From Biformimicrobium ophioploci (GTDB taxonomy: Bacteria; Pseudomonadota; Gammaproteobacteria; Pseudomonadales; Cellvibrionaceae), in NCBI RefSeq assembly GCF_030270605.1, contig NZ_BSYJ01000003.1:496001-560000 (forward strand): a DNA stretch of 64,000 bases, in the 5' to 3' direction. Within the stretch, counting starts at the first letter, position 1, and each line of letters begins with the position of its first letter. The translations under genes and the position numbers were made by a program. Below the pieces are notes generated by a model, which saw only the letters and a program-made list of their open reading frames with translations, was not told the origin of the DNA and made no database searches. Positions 18,563 through 26,662 of this stretch are shown here, piece after piece.

Positions 18563-19813
18563 ATGAGTAATGGCCCGATACACACTGGCGGTGCCGGCCG
18601 GGCATCGCTGCGACGTTTTCTGACCGGTTACAGCTGCAGTGCCATCGCGACCGGCCTGCAGATTGTGCTCCTTCCCTGGCTGGCAATTTCCCTTGTAAAC
18701 ATCACCCCGATCCAGCTGGGCTGGTTACAGGCGGCGGTACTGTTACCCAATCTGGTATTCCTGTTGCCGGCGGGTGCGCTGGCAGATCGCGTCGATCCCG
18801 CGCGGATCAGTACAGGCGCGGCACTGCTGCTGGGGTTCTGTCACCTGCTGTTCGGTTTTTATATCTCCGGTGGTGACGTCGTCCTGGGGGCGCTGTTCGC
18901 CTATGCGATCAGCCTCGGTACGGCCACAGCGCTGCTACAGCCCGCCAGGGATGGGCTTGTGAGTCGGGTGACCCGCGACCGTGGCGATACCGGTATCCAG
19001 GATACGGTGACCTGGATGCTGCTGGTGCAGTATGGCGGACAGGCCATAGGCATATTGCTCGCAGGACTGTTTGACCGGATCGGCGCACCGCCACTGCTGT
19101 TTATCCAGGCCGCATTGCTGGCTCTGACAGCCTCGTCTTTTTTCCTGCTCCGTAACAGGGCGCCTGCAGAGATGGAGCGTAAACACGCCCCCATGCTGCA
19201 ATCCGTGCGCTCCGGGCTGGCGCTGGTATGGCGCACACACACACTGCGGACCCTGGTGCTGCTCGTCGCATTCAATGGGCTGGTGCATATCGGCGTATTT
19301 CTGGTAGTGATGCCGCTGCTGGCCGCGTCCTACACCTCAGAAGTGAGTTATTACGCCGGCCTGCAACTGTCGTTCATTGCTGGAACAGTTGTCGCCTCGC
19401 TGATGTTATTGAAGCGCGGTCAGGGCAGTTCTCCAGGGCGGGGGATTGCCATGTGCCTGCTGTACAGCGCGGCGATTTTACTCGCCATCAGTTTCGGGCC
19501 GACCCCCCTGGGGTTGGTGTTGCTGAGCTGTTGCTGGGGTGCAGTGGCGGCTTCTTCCGCTGCACTCGGCAGGGCGCTGGTGCAGATACTGGCGCCTGCG
19601 GAATTTCGCAGCAGGGTTATTTCGATATACCAGTTGGCTTTGTTCGGCAGTGCGGCGATAGGTGCCTTGCTGGCCGGCTGGATCAGTAACTTTTCTGCGC
19701 CGCTGGGCACCATGCTGTGGGCGGCAATTGCCAGCCTGGTGGCCTTTGTCTGCCTGCTGTTTTCTCGTGGGCTGTTGTCAGTGCGGGTCGACGTTGAGGC
19801 AAAGCCGGATTAG
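18563..19813 (+). CDS. MFS transporter (EntS/DUF894-like)
   Basis: A 416-residue protein with about 12 hydrophobic segments and the MFS loop 2-3 signature LPAGALADRVDPARI at about 70-84. The general architecture resembles the MFS_3 (EntS/enterobactin exporter-like) subgroup. The substrate cannot be told from sequence. It starts 1 nt after the tgpA stop, so it is probably part of that operon. Its 3' end overlaps the convergent SpoU methyltransferase gene by 4 bp. Confidence 0.85.
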   Translation: MSNGPIHTGGAGRASLRRFLTGYSCSAIATGLQIVLLPWLAISLVNITPIQLGWLQAAVLLPNLVFLLPAGALADRVDPARISTGAALLLGFCHLLFGFYISGGDVVLGALFAYAISLGTATALLQPARDGLVSRVTRDRGDTGIQDTVTWMLLVQYGGQAIGILLAGLFDRIGAPPLLFIQAALLALTASSFFLLRNRAPAEMERKHAPMLQSVRSGLALVWRTHTLRTLVLLVAFNGLVHIGVFLVVMPLLAASYTSEVSYYAGLQLSFIAGTVVASLMLLKRGQGSSPGRGIAMCLLYSAAILLAISFGPTPLGLVLLSCCWGAVAASSAALGRALVQILAPAEFRSRVISIYQLALFGSAAIGALLAGWISNFSAPLGTMLWAAIASLVAFVCLLFSRGLLSVRVDVEAKPD

Positions 19814-20577
19814 AGCTGTTTGCGAAACGCGATCAGCGCGGCAGTGACTGCCACATTGAGGCTCTCTACCTGATTCTGCATCGGAATTCTGACGCTGCTG
19901 TCGGAAATCCGGCTGACCGCGTCACTGACGCCGTGGGTTTCATTCCCCAGCACGAAGATCCTGCATCCGCTCCCACCAATGTCGGACAGCGTGCGTTTCG
20001 CGTGGGAAGAAAGCCCGATGACTTCTGTGCCCGCTTCGCGGAATCGTGCAAGGGTATCGTGCAGGGTTTTGCAGCGCAGGATGCGGGTCTTGAATACGGT
20101 GCCGACGCTGCTCTTGATCACCAGTGGATCCACTTGCGCGCAGCCTTTCTGCGGCAACAGGATTCCGTCGATGCCGCCGGCGCAGGCGCTGCGGATGATC
20201 ATGCCCAGGTTCTGCGGGTTGGTAATGCCGTCCAGGGCCAGTAGCTCAAAGCTGGCAGGAAGCGAATTCAGGAAAGAATCCGCAGTACCGTAATGTGGCA
20301 GGGCGAGGTCCAGCGCCACGCCCTGGTCCTGCTTGGCATTTCTGGATATGCGCGACAGCGCCTTGCGGTCGCACAGGTTGATTTCAATATTGCGCTTGTC
20401 GGCCGCGTCGCGAATGGCGCGCACAACGCTATCGTCGCGATTACTTTGCGCCAGGTGCAGCTTGTAGGCGGGAATACTCTCATCCTGCAGTGCCTCCAGC
20501 ACGGGCTTGCGCCCGTAGATGGTCAGCAGGCTGTCAAAGAACGCTTTTTTCCTGAGGTAGTCTTCGGAGTCTTGCAT
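19810..20577 (-). CDS. SpoU/TrmH family 2'-O-ribose RNA methyltransferase
   Basis: A 255-residue SPOUT methyltransferase. An N-terminal substrate-binding domain (TIYGRKPVLEALQDESIPAY) precedes the three SpoU motifs: motif 1 TNPQNLGMIIRSACAGG, motif 2 FVLGNETHGVS and motif 3 RIPMQNQVESLNVAVTAAL. The layout resembles RlmB (23S G2251) and related enzymes, but it is not close enough to assign the target nucleotide. The chosen ATG at 20577 lies 22 nt after the upstream DUF2520 gene stop. An upstream in-frame extension would run into that gene. Confidence 0.88.
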   Translation of the reverse strand: MQDSEDYLRKKAFFDSLLTIYGRKPVLEALQDESIPAYKLHLAQSNRDDSVVRAIRDAADKRNIEINLCDRKALSRISRNAKQDQGVALDLALPHYGTADSFLNSLPASFELLALDGITNPQNLGMIIRSACAGGIDGILLPQKGCAQVDPLVIKSSVGTVFKTRILRCKTLHDTLARFREAGTEVIGLSSHAKRTLSDIGGSGCRIFVLGNETHGVSDAVSRISDSSVRIPMQNQVESLNVAVTAALIAFRKQL

Positions 20578-20599
20578 GGCAGTTTCTTGCTGGTGCCGT

Positions 20600-21487
20600 T
20601 CAGGACAGGGCTTCGCGCAGTGCACGAACCTGTTCCTCGCTGAGTTTACCGTTGCGCTCGGCAAGTTGCAGGGTTTGCTGGCCTAGGCTGCGGTACAGGT
20701 CGGGGTTCAGTCCCCGGGCCTGCAGTTGCCGGAGGTGGTCGCGTACAGTGGCGGCGTCACCGCGCGCAATAGGGCCTGTTAGTGCACGCGCCGGGCCCAG
20801 CTGCATATTGTTGTCGAGTGTCTGTGCGGTGATTGGCGCCAGTAGCTGCGCGGCCTGCTCCCTCGGAATGCCGGCCTGTTCGAATACACTGAAACTGTAA
20901 TCCATCAGTCCGCTCAGGTAATTGCAGGCGATGGCAGTGGCACAGTGGTAGAGGGATTTATCGCTCGCCTGCAGGTGAAAACAGTGCGCGCCGATGGCGC
21001 TGAAGCGCGTTTCCAGTAATTTTGTAGCGGGTCCCTCCAGTGCCACCCAGCTGCCGGTAAACTGCGACACGGATTTTTCAGGGGTAGCAAAGCTGTGTAC
21101 CGGGTGGGCCGACGCCACCTCGCAACCGCACTCTGCCAGTTCAGCAAGAACCTCCGATGACAGGGCACCGCTGCAATGGAAGACGCAAGGCCTGGAGTCG
21201 CCTGCCGAGGCGTTTGCCGACAGGTGCGCCTCGAGCGCGGTAGCAACCTCGGCAATCGCGCTGTCCGGGACGGAGATCAGCCAGAATTCCGCTGGCGCGC
21301 AGGCATTGAGGCTTTCTGCCGCTGTGCCGGCACCGATAAAGCCCGCCGCGCGGGCGCTGCTTTCCAGAGTACGATTCACAATTTCGCCAATAGTGAACAC
21401 AGCGGCTGAGTGCCACAGGTGCGCCAGCGTCTGGCCAAGGTGGCCGGCGCCGATGATGTTTAGGCGGGGCGGTGCAGTGTTGCCCAT
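20600..21487 (-). CDS. Rossmann-fold DUF2520 protein
   Basis: A 295-residue protein. The N-terminal NAD(P)-binding motif is LNIIGAGHLGQTLAHL (about 8-23), with a hydrophobic strand WLISVPDSAIAEVA. The segment FHCSGALSSEVL...ASAHPVHSFA is the hallmark of the DUF2520 family. The all-helical C-terminal domain resembles that of 6-phosphogluconate dehydrogenase or ketopantoate reductase. It is probably an oxidoreductase, substrate unknown. It begins 4 nt after the pdxJ stop, so the two are co-transcribed and may share a pathway. Confidence 0.85.
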   Translation of the reverse strand: MGNTAPPRLNIIGAGHLGQTLAHLWHSAAVFTIGEIVNRTLESSARAAGFIGAGTAAESLNACAPAEFWLISVPDSAIAEVATALEAHLSANASAGDSRPCVFHCSGALSSEVLAELAECGCEVASAHPVHSFATPEKSVSQFTGSWVALEGPATKLLETRFSAIGAHCFHLQASDKSLYHCATAIACNYLSGLMDYSFSVFEQAGIPREQAAQLLAPITAQTLDNNMQLGPARALTGPIARGDAATVRDHLRQLQARGLNPDLYRSLGQQTLQLAERNGKLSEEQVRALREALS

Positions 21488-21491
21488 GCTT

Positions 21492-22253
21492 TCAGGTTCC
21501 GGCCAGGCAGACGCGGTATTTTCTAACGGCATTCGCCATGCCCATCGCAATAGAGTCGACGGTCAATGCATGGCCGATGGAGACTTCCTGCAAGCCCGGT
21601 ACCTCGCGATAAAGCGGCAGGTTGTCGAGGTTGAGGTCGTGACCGGCGTTGATGCCAAGGCCGATATCCAGCGCGTGCTGGGCCGCATCCTTGTGCGCCT
21701 GCAGCAGGGCAGGTAAGTCGGCGGACTGCTGTTGTGCGGCCCAGGCAAACGGACCTGTATAGAGTTCAATCCTGTCTGCGCCAACGTCCTTTGCCAGGCT
21801 GATCTGTTCGATATCCGGGTCCATAAACAGACTCACACGCATACCGGCATCCCTGAGCTGCGCGATTACCGGGCGCAGTTTGTCGCCACTGCTTTTCAGG
21901 TCAAAACCATGGTCGGACGTGAGCTGGTCGTCACTGTCCGGCACCAGCGTGCACTGGTCCGGGCGGGTTTCAAGCACCAGCGGAATGAAGCCCGGGTAGC
22001 TGCCTTTGGCCGGCGCAAACGGGTTGCCCTCGACATTGAATTCGATCCCCGCCTTTTGGCGGCAGAGTGCAGCCAGTGCGCGGACGTCGTCGGGGCGGAT
22101 ATGTCGCTGGTCCGGACGCGGGTGCACAGTGATACCGTGGGCGCCGGCGGCGATACAGGTTTCCGCATGCGCGACGACACTGGGGTAGTCACCTTCACGT
22201 GAGTTGCGGATCAGGGCGATCTTGTTGAGGTTGACACTGAGTGCGATCGTCAT
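21492..22253 (-). CDS. pdxJ: Pyridoxine 5'-phosphate synthase
   Basis: Condenses 1-deoxyxylulose 5-phosphate with 3-amino-2-oxopropyl phosphate to pyridoxine phosphate. It is a 253-residue TIM barrel from the ATG at 22253. Motifs are LSVNLNKIALIRNSR, GITVHPRPDQRHIR, EFNVEGNPF, VSLFMDPD and the late GLGINAGHDL. The HPRPDQRHI version, rather than the HLREDRRHI typical of enteric PdxJ, is the form I associate with alphaproteobacterial and Bacteroidetes enzymes. It is not next to recO or acpS, its usual gammaproteobacterial neighbours. Confidence 0.93.
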   Translation of the reverse strand: MTIALSVNLNKIALIRNSREGDYPSVVAHAETCIAAGAHGITVHPRPDQRHIRPDDVRALAALCRQKAGIEFNVEGNPFAPAKGSYPGFIPLVLETRPDQCTLVPDSDDQLTSDHGFDLKSSGDKLRPVIAQLRDAGMRVSLFMDPDIEQISLAKDVGADRIELYTGPFAWAAQQQSADLPALLQAHKDAAQHALDIGLGINAGHDLNLDNLPLYREVPGLQEVSIGHALTVDSIAMGMANAVRKYRVCLAGT

Positions 22254-22333
22254 TGGTGCTTCCGTTGCTAGCGGGAATTGGAAGGTTGAGTGTCGCGCGC
22301 GCGACACTGCAACAAGTATATTGTGGGAGGGGC

Positions 22334-22924
22334 TTATTGCGTGGTGTCGTTCGAGGCGTTGCGCGCTTCCGCTGATTCGACACGGCGCGCTTCGAGGATG
22401 CGTACCGGCACGTTTGGTGCGTCCGGCCACATGCGATAGATACCGCGCGGCTCTTTTGCCAGCTGGTCGATCACGCGCATGCCCTCGACAACGTGCCCGA
22501 ATACGGCGTAGCCCGGCTTGTCCTTGCTGCCATCCAGGCGCTTGTTGTCCACGAGGTTGATAAAGAACTGCGCGGTTGCACTGTCCGGATCATTGGTGCG
22601 CGCCATGGCGACCGAGGTACGGACGTTGCTCAGGCCGTTGGCTGATTCGTTCACAACCGGCTCGCGGGTTTCCTTTTTCTGGAAGTCGAAAGTGTAACCG
22701 CCGCCCTGCGCCATGAAGCCGGGGATCACCCGATGGAAAATGACGCCGTTGTAGAAGCCGCTGTCGACATACTGAAGAAAGTTTTCCACCGTCTGGGGCG
22801 CCTTGTCCTTGTCCAGGCGGAGCTTGACGTTGCCCAAGTCTGTCTTCAGTTCAACGAAAACCGGTTCTGCAAGTGCGGTTGAGGCGAGCAGGGTGGCCGC
22901 GAGGCCGATCAGCAGTTTCTTCAT
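22334..22924 (-). CDS. ppiA: Periplasmic peptidyl-prolyl cis-trans isomerase (cyclophilin)
   Basis: A 196-residue protein from the ATG at 22924, preceded by AAAAGGAAA. It has an 18-19 residue signal peptide (MKKLLIGLAATLLASTALA). The cyclophilin core includes the catalytic Arg in VIFHRVIPGFMAQGGG, plus ATAQFFINLVDN and KPGYAVFGHVVEGM. It catalyses proline isomerisation in periplasmic protein folding. It resembles E. coli PpiA more than cytoplasmic PpiB because of the export signal. Confidence 0.92.
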   Translation of the reverse strand: MKKLLIGLAATLLASTALAEPVFVELKTDLGNVKLRLDKDKAPQTVENFLQYVDSGFYNGVIFHRVIPGFMAQGGGYTFDFQKKETREPVVNESANGLSNVRTSVAMARTNDPDSATAQFFINLVDNKRLDGSKDKPGYAVFGHVVEGMRVIDQLAKEPRGIYRMWPDAPNVPVRILEARRVESAEARNASNDTTQ

Positions 22925-23043
22925 TGCAAATTTCCTTTTATGTTCGTCTGGCGACGACCCCGGTGCGGCACAATCCGTCACCGGGGGAGTTCCATTACCC
23001 AATTATCCGGACCCGACGGGCCAGGCGGCTGGTGGGTAGCTTG

Positions 23044-23739
23044 TCAGTTGGCCCACTCGGAATGACGGCGCTTGCGGCGCGGCATCAGCAGCGGTGCAAT
23101 CACGGCCAGAAAGAATCCTCCGGCCAGGGTCAGGCCGCCGTAGGCATACCATTTGTGTGCGTCAGCCTTTTCCAGCCGCTGGACTTCCGCCGACGACATA
23201 ACGAACTTCTGTTTCAGCAGCTCGTGCTTTTCCAGCAGGTCCTGGTGCACCTTGTGCAGGTTTACTGCATCTTCCGAGATGGCGCGCAGTTCGCGCAGCT
23301 GCTTGTCCAGGGTGCTGGCCGTCTGGCGGGTGGTCTCCAGCTCGGCGGCCAGCTGGTTATTGGCGTCTTCCAGGCGGCGGACTTCGCCGCCCAGATTGCC
23401 CTGCAGTTTTTCAAAGCGTTGCAGGCGTGCTTCTGCTTCAGCAAGCTTCAGCTGGGCGACCGGCTCGCTGACCAGGTACTGGCGGCGTACCCAGCCTTCT
23501 GTGCCGCCGCTGGTGACGATACGGGCCCAGCCCTCATCGGGGGCGTCCTCAAGCAGCTCCATTTGGGTGCCTGAAGGTAGGCCGCGGTGAACGATGCGGA
23601 ATTCATTGCCCTTTCCCGCGCGCACAGGTACGTGCAACTGGTCGGTGATATAACGGGTCTCCGCAGCGTGTCCTTCGAACGGTGCAAGCAGGAAAACGGG
23701 TGCGAACAGTGCGATGGTCTTGGTGATGTGCTTTTTCAT
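23044..23739 (-). CDS. SH3-domain, coiled-coil inner-membrane protein (YgiM/TIGR04211-like)
   Basis: A 231-residue protein. A signal peptide (1-25) is followed by a bacterial SH3 domain (YITDQLHVPVRAGKGNEFRI...GWVRRQYL, about 29-92). A long coiled coil covers about 95-195. A C-terminal transmembrane helix (GGLTLAGGFFLAVIAPLL) ends in a basic tail PRRKRRHS. This is the layout of E. coli YgiM. SH3 domains of this type are thought to bind cell-wall material. Its function is not established. Confidence 0.85.
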   Translation of the reverse strand: MKKHITKTIALFAPVFLLAPFEGHAAETRYITDQLHVPVRAGKGNEFRIVHRGLPSGTQMELLEDAPDEGWARIVTSGGTEGWVRRQYLVSEPVAQLKLAEAEARLQRFEKLQGNLGGEVRRLEDANNQLAAELETTRQTASTLDKQLRELRAISEDAVNLHKVHQDLLEKHELLKQKFVMSSAEVQRLEKADAHKWYAYGGLTLAGGFFLAVIAPLLMPRRKRRHSEWAN

Positions 23740-23767
23740 TTTTATCGGGTACAGCTTTTAATGAAAT

Positions 23768-24067
23768 TCAGGGTAATACTTTTTTATAGGGTTTGACGGT
23801 GACGCTGGCATATACGCCGGCTGCAACGTAGGGGTCTTCATCGGCCCAGGCTTTCGCCTCTTCAAGGGAGGCAAATTCGGCAATGACGAGAGAACCGCTG
23901 AAACCGGACTCGCCCGGGTCTTCCGCATCGATGGCGGGGTGCGGGCCGGCGACCAGCAGCCGCCCCTGCTCCTTGAGCCTGGTCAGTCTCGCAATATGGT
24001 CTGGCCTGGCCTGCTTGCGCAGGGGCAGGCTGTTTTCAACATCTTCACTGATAATGGCATACCACAT
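23768..24067 (-). CDS. yciI: YciI-like protein
   Basis: A 99-residue ferredoxin-like-fold protein, very like E. coli Yci[37 protein letters not shown] and [14 protein letters not shown]. The family has a conserved His-Asp pair (here in ARPDHIARL and SEDVEN/AEDP regions) suggesting a possible enzymatic role, but the substrate is unknown. It lies 46 bp after the VC0807-type membrane protein gene. Confidence 0.9.
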   Translation of the reverse strand: MWYAIISEDVENSLPLRKQARPDHIARLTRLKEQGRLLVAGPHPAIDAEDPGESGFSGSLVIAEFASLEEAKAWADEDPYVAAGVYASVTVKPYKKVLP

Positions 24068-24113
24068 GGTCTATCCCTGTTTTCGTTATAAATGTCTGGT
24101 TACGGGTGGCTAC

Positions 24114-24839
24114 TTACTGGTGTACGACAATCTCTTCCAGGGTTAATTCCGTTAACCGGGTAATACGGCGGAACAGGAAGAACATGGTCGCCATCAGTAT
24201 GAGCATGGCCGGCAATGCGATAACCGGGAAGCTGAGGGCGGTCATCTTGCCGAGTTCCTCGTTGAAAGCTTCGGTGCCCGGAGGGCTCACCAGCAGAATT
24301 TTTGCCAGCAGGTAATTTAGGGTCGAGGAAACAAAAAACGAGCCGGCAATCATCCAGGAAGCATGGCTGAGTGTCTGATCGAAGCGCGCACTGTTACCTT
24401 TTTCGGCCAGGGCGCGGGCAATGCGCTCTACCTGCAGGACGCGGTCGTTATACAGCAGCGTCTTGACCAGCGGCCAGGGGGTATACAGGGAAATCACCGT
24501 GGCGATACCAAGCAGGCCCGGAATGGCGGCTTCCTTGATGGCGATGTACTTGGCGTCGAGTTCCAGCAGGCTGATGCCACCGGTGAGGCAGATGCTGATC
24601 ACGCCGAGTGCGGAGAAAAAGTTGACCTTGCCGGAGCGCAGCAGGTCGCGTGCACCGTAGGCGAGGGGGAACGCCAGCGCTACCACGATGGCCCATTTGG
24701 TACCGAGCATATCCTCGCCTGACGCCTTGGTCAGGATCAGCGTCGGGATCAGGATGTTCAGGGCCAGGTTGGCCAGAAGGCTCTCGCGCTTTTCAGGCTT
24801 GGCGACAGCGTTACCGGCGTTTTCGGGAGTTTCGGTCAT
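24114..24839 (-). CDS. VC0807-type multi-spanning membrane protein
   Basis: A 241-residue protein from the ATG at 24839, with about six hydrophobic helices, including LALNILIPTLILTKASGEDM, AIVVALAFPLAYGARDLL and a C-terminal MLILMATMFFLF. This matches what I know of the VC0807 family, distantly similar in style to YciB/septation protein A, which sits near yciI in E. coli. Function is unknown. An in-frame TTG two codons upstream is a less likely start. Confidence 0.7.
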   Translation of the reverse strand: MTETPENAGNAVAKPEKRESLLANLALNILIPTLILTKASGEDMLGTKWAIVVALAFPLAYGARDLLRSGKVNFFSALGVISICLTGGISLLELDAKYIAIKEAAIPGLLGIATVISLYTPWPLVKTLLYNDRVLQVERIARALAEKGNSARFDQTLSHASWMIAGSFFVSSTLNYLLAKILLVSPPGTEAFNEELGKMTALSFPVIALPAMLILMATMFFLFRRITRLTELTLEEIVVHQ

Positions 24840-24920
24840 TTGCAATTCCAGTGATAATACCTACCCATCGCTGGGCGGGCTCAGGGCCGCCTATTCTACC
24901 GCATCTAGGAGGCGCCTGAT

Positions 24921-25844
24921 TTGTGTACTGCTGAGTCACCGCAGAATTCCCGGTCAGTCGGGCCGTCGCGGGAAATGCCGTTTCACGGGCAGGTTGACCT
25001 GCACTGTCACAGTAGCTGTTCGGACGGTATTTTAAGTCCTGCGGCGCTGGTGTCGAGGGCGAAGGCTAACGGTGTGGAAGTACTGGCGCTGACTGATCAC
25101 GACACCTGTGCCGGGATTGCCGAGGCTGTTGCCGCTGGCGCAGGCCTGGGCGTCGAGGTGATCGCCGGTATCGAAGTGTCGGTAGCCTGGGGCAAGCGCC
25201 AGTTACATGTGCTGGGCCTGGGGGTAGACCCTGAGCACCCATCAATGGAGGCGCTGGTGCAGGCGCAGCGCCGGCGGCGCGAAGCGCGTGCGGAAATTAT
25301 CGCGCAGCGGCTGGAAAAACGCGGTTTCCACGGCGCCTTGGCTGGTGCCAGGGCGCAGATGGAAGAGGGGGCGGAAGTGCTGGCACGCCCCCATTTCGCG
25401 CGCTGGCTGGTTGCGGCGGGGCATGTGGACAGCGCCACCCGCGCCTTCAAGAAGCTCCTCGGGCCGGGCAAGATCGGCGATGTGAAGCCCGACTGGCCCG
25501 AACTCGCTGAAGTTGTGGAATTGTTGCATGAGTGTGGCGGCCTCGCGGTACTGGCGCACCCATTGAAGTACGGCTTCACCCGCACGGTATTGCGGCGCCT
25601 GCTGTCTGCGTTTGAGGAATGTGGCGGCGATGCGGTGGAGGTGGTCTGCGGGCAGCAGACGCCGGTGCAGACCCGGGACCTGGCCGCGATGGCAGTGGAG
25701 GCGGGCCTGGCGGGCTCGATCGGCAGCGATTTCCATACGCCGGGTCAACCCTGGGCGGAACTGGGTATCGCGCGGATGCCCGATGGTGTCGAGCCGGTCT
25801 GGAACTTGTGGCAGAATGGTCGCCCAATCCGGCCAGTCCGGTAG
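24921..25844 (+). CDS. rnm: PHP-domain phosphoesterase / 5'-3' exoribonuclease (Rnm, YciV)
   Basis: A 307-residue PHP protein. The metal-binding motifs are VDLHCHSSCSDG, ALTDHDTCAG, VLAHPLKYGFTRT and GSDFHTPG. E. coli YciV/Rnm (RNase AM) hydrolyses 3',5'-bisphosphonucleotides and trims rRNA 5' ends. The start is a TTG at 24921, chosen because a perfect AGGAGG lies 8 nt upstream (24907-24912). The ATG at 24975 would give a more usual short N-terminus but has its GGGA only 1 nt away. It is followed by yciO, as in E. coli, and diverges from the VC0807-type gene. Confidence 0.85.
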   Translation: MCTAESPQNSRSVGPSREMPFHGQVDLHCHSSCSDGILSPAALVSRAKANGVEVLALTDHDTCAGIAEAVAAGAGLGVEVIAGIEVSVAWGKRQLHVLGLGVDPEHPSMEALVQAQRRRREARAEIIAQRLEKRGFHGALAGARAQMEEGAEVLARPHFARWLVAAGHVDSATRAFKKLLGPGKIGDVKPDWPELAEVVELLHECGGLAVLAHPLKYGFTRTVLRRLLSAFEECGGDAVEVVCGQQTPVQTRDLAAMAVEAGLAGSIGSDFHTPGQPWAELGIARMPDGVEPVWNLWQNGRPIRPVR

Positions 25845-25900
25845 GGGGCGGGGGCCCAACGTATCAGTAGCGCTGAGAAGCGAAGTTTGGGGGAGTAGAA

Positions 25901-26521
25901 GTGGCCCAGTTTTTCCAGATTCATCCGGAGACGCCACAGACGCGTCTTATTGCACAGGCTGCCGGCATTGTCGCCGCCGGTGGCATCATCCTTTTTCCGA
26001 CGGATTCGGCTTACGCGATAGGCTGCCGGCTGGGTGACAAGCTGGCGATGGAGCGTATTCGTGCGCTGCGCCAGTTGGACAAAAACCACAATTTCACCCT
26101 GATGTGCCGGGACCTTTCCGAGCTGGCTACCTACGCCAAGGTAGACAACCAGATGTTCCGTCTGCTCAAGAACCATACACCGGGTCCTTACACCTTCATC
26201 ATGCCGGCAACCGCGGAAGTCCCGCGTCGCCTGATGCACCCCAAGCGTAAGACCATCGGTATGCGGGTGCCGGATAACCCGGTGGCGCTGGCACTGATCG
26301 AATCACTGGGCGAGCCGATCATGACCTGTTCCCTGATTTTGCCGGGGGAGGAACAGCCGCTGACCGATCCGTATGAGATGCGTGAACTGCTCGAGCATCA
26401 GGTCGAGCTGATTATCGATGGCGGTTTCTGTGGGCTCGAGGCCACTACCGTCGTGGACCTCACCGGCGACGAGCCGCAGGTGCTGCGCCATGGTTGTGGC
26501 CCCGTAGACGAACTCACCTGA
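25901..26521 (+). CDS. yciO: YciO, Sua5/YrdC family protein
   Basis: A 206-residue YrdC-fold protein: GIILFPTDSAYAIGCRLG, FTLMCRDLSELATYAKV, and the K-T-I-G-M-R RNA/nucleotide-binding signature (KTIGMRVPDNPVALALIE). The family includes TsaC, which makes threonylcarbamoyl-AMP for t6A37 of tRNA. The YciO branch is longer and reported to be much less active in that reaction. Its placement between rnm and the scpAB-rluB group matches the E. coli yciV-yciO-rluB neighbourhood. Confidence 0.88.
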   Translation: MAQFFQIHPETPQTRLIAQAAGIVAAGGIILFPTDSAYAIGCRLGDKLAMERIRALRQLDKNHNFTLMCRDLSELATYAKVDNQMFRLLKNHTPGPYTFIMPATAEVPRRLMHPKRKTIGMRVPDNPVALALIESLGEPIMTCSLILPGEEQPLTDPYEMRELLEHQVELIIDGGFCGLEATTVVDLTGDEPQVLRHGCGPVDELT

Positions 26522-26540
26522 ACAAAAAATGGTCAGTCAG

Positions 26541-26571
26541 TTGTCCCGGGGAGGATTTCCTCGGGTATAAT
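26541..26571 (+). promoter_or_regulatory. Candidate sigma-70 promoter for scpA-scpB-rluB
   Basis: A perfect TATAAT (26566-26571) has TTGTCC as a possible -35 (26541-26546). The spacing is 19 bp, slightly long. It lies about 90 bp upstream of the scpA start. An AACCGGTT palindrome follows at 26611-26618. Confidence 0.55.
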
Positions 26572-26662
26572 GGCCGGCTGTTTAAAATCCCGCCGCCAGA
26601 GGCTGCGGGTAACCGGTTGATATTGACCGCGCGCGTGCGCAGATAATGAAAAGGGCGGTAGT

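Noticed and set aside
24975-25844. Start of rnm at ATG 24975
   Set aside because: Its only ribosome-binding-like bases are 1 nt away, whereas TTG 24921 has a perfect AGGAGG at 8 nt. The ATG remains an alternative because it gives a more typical N-terminus.
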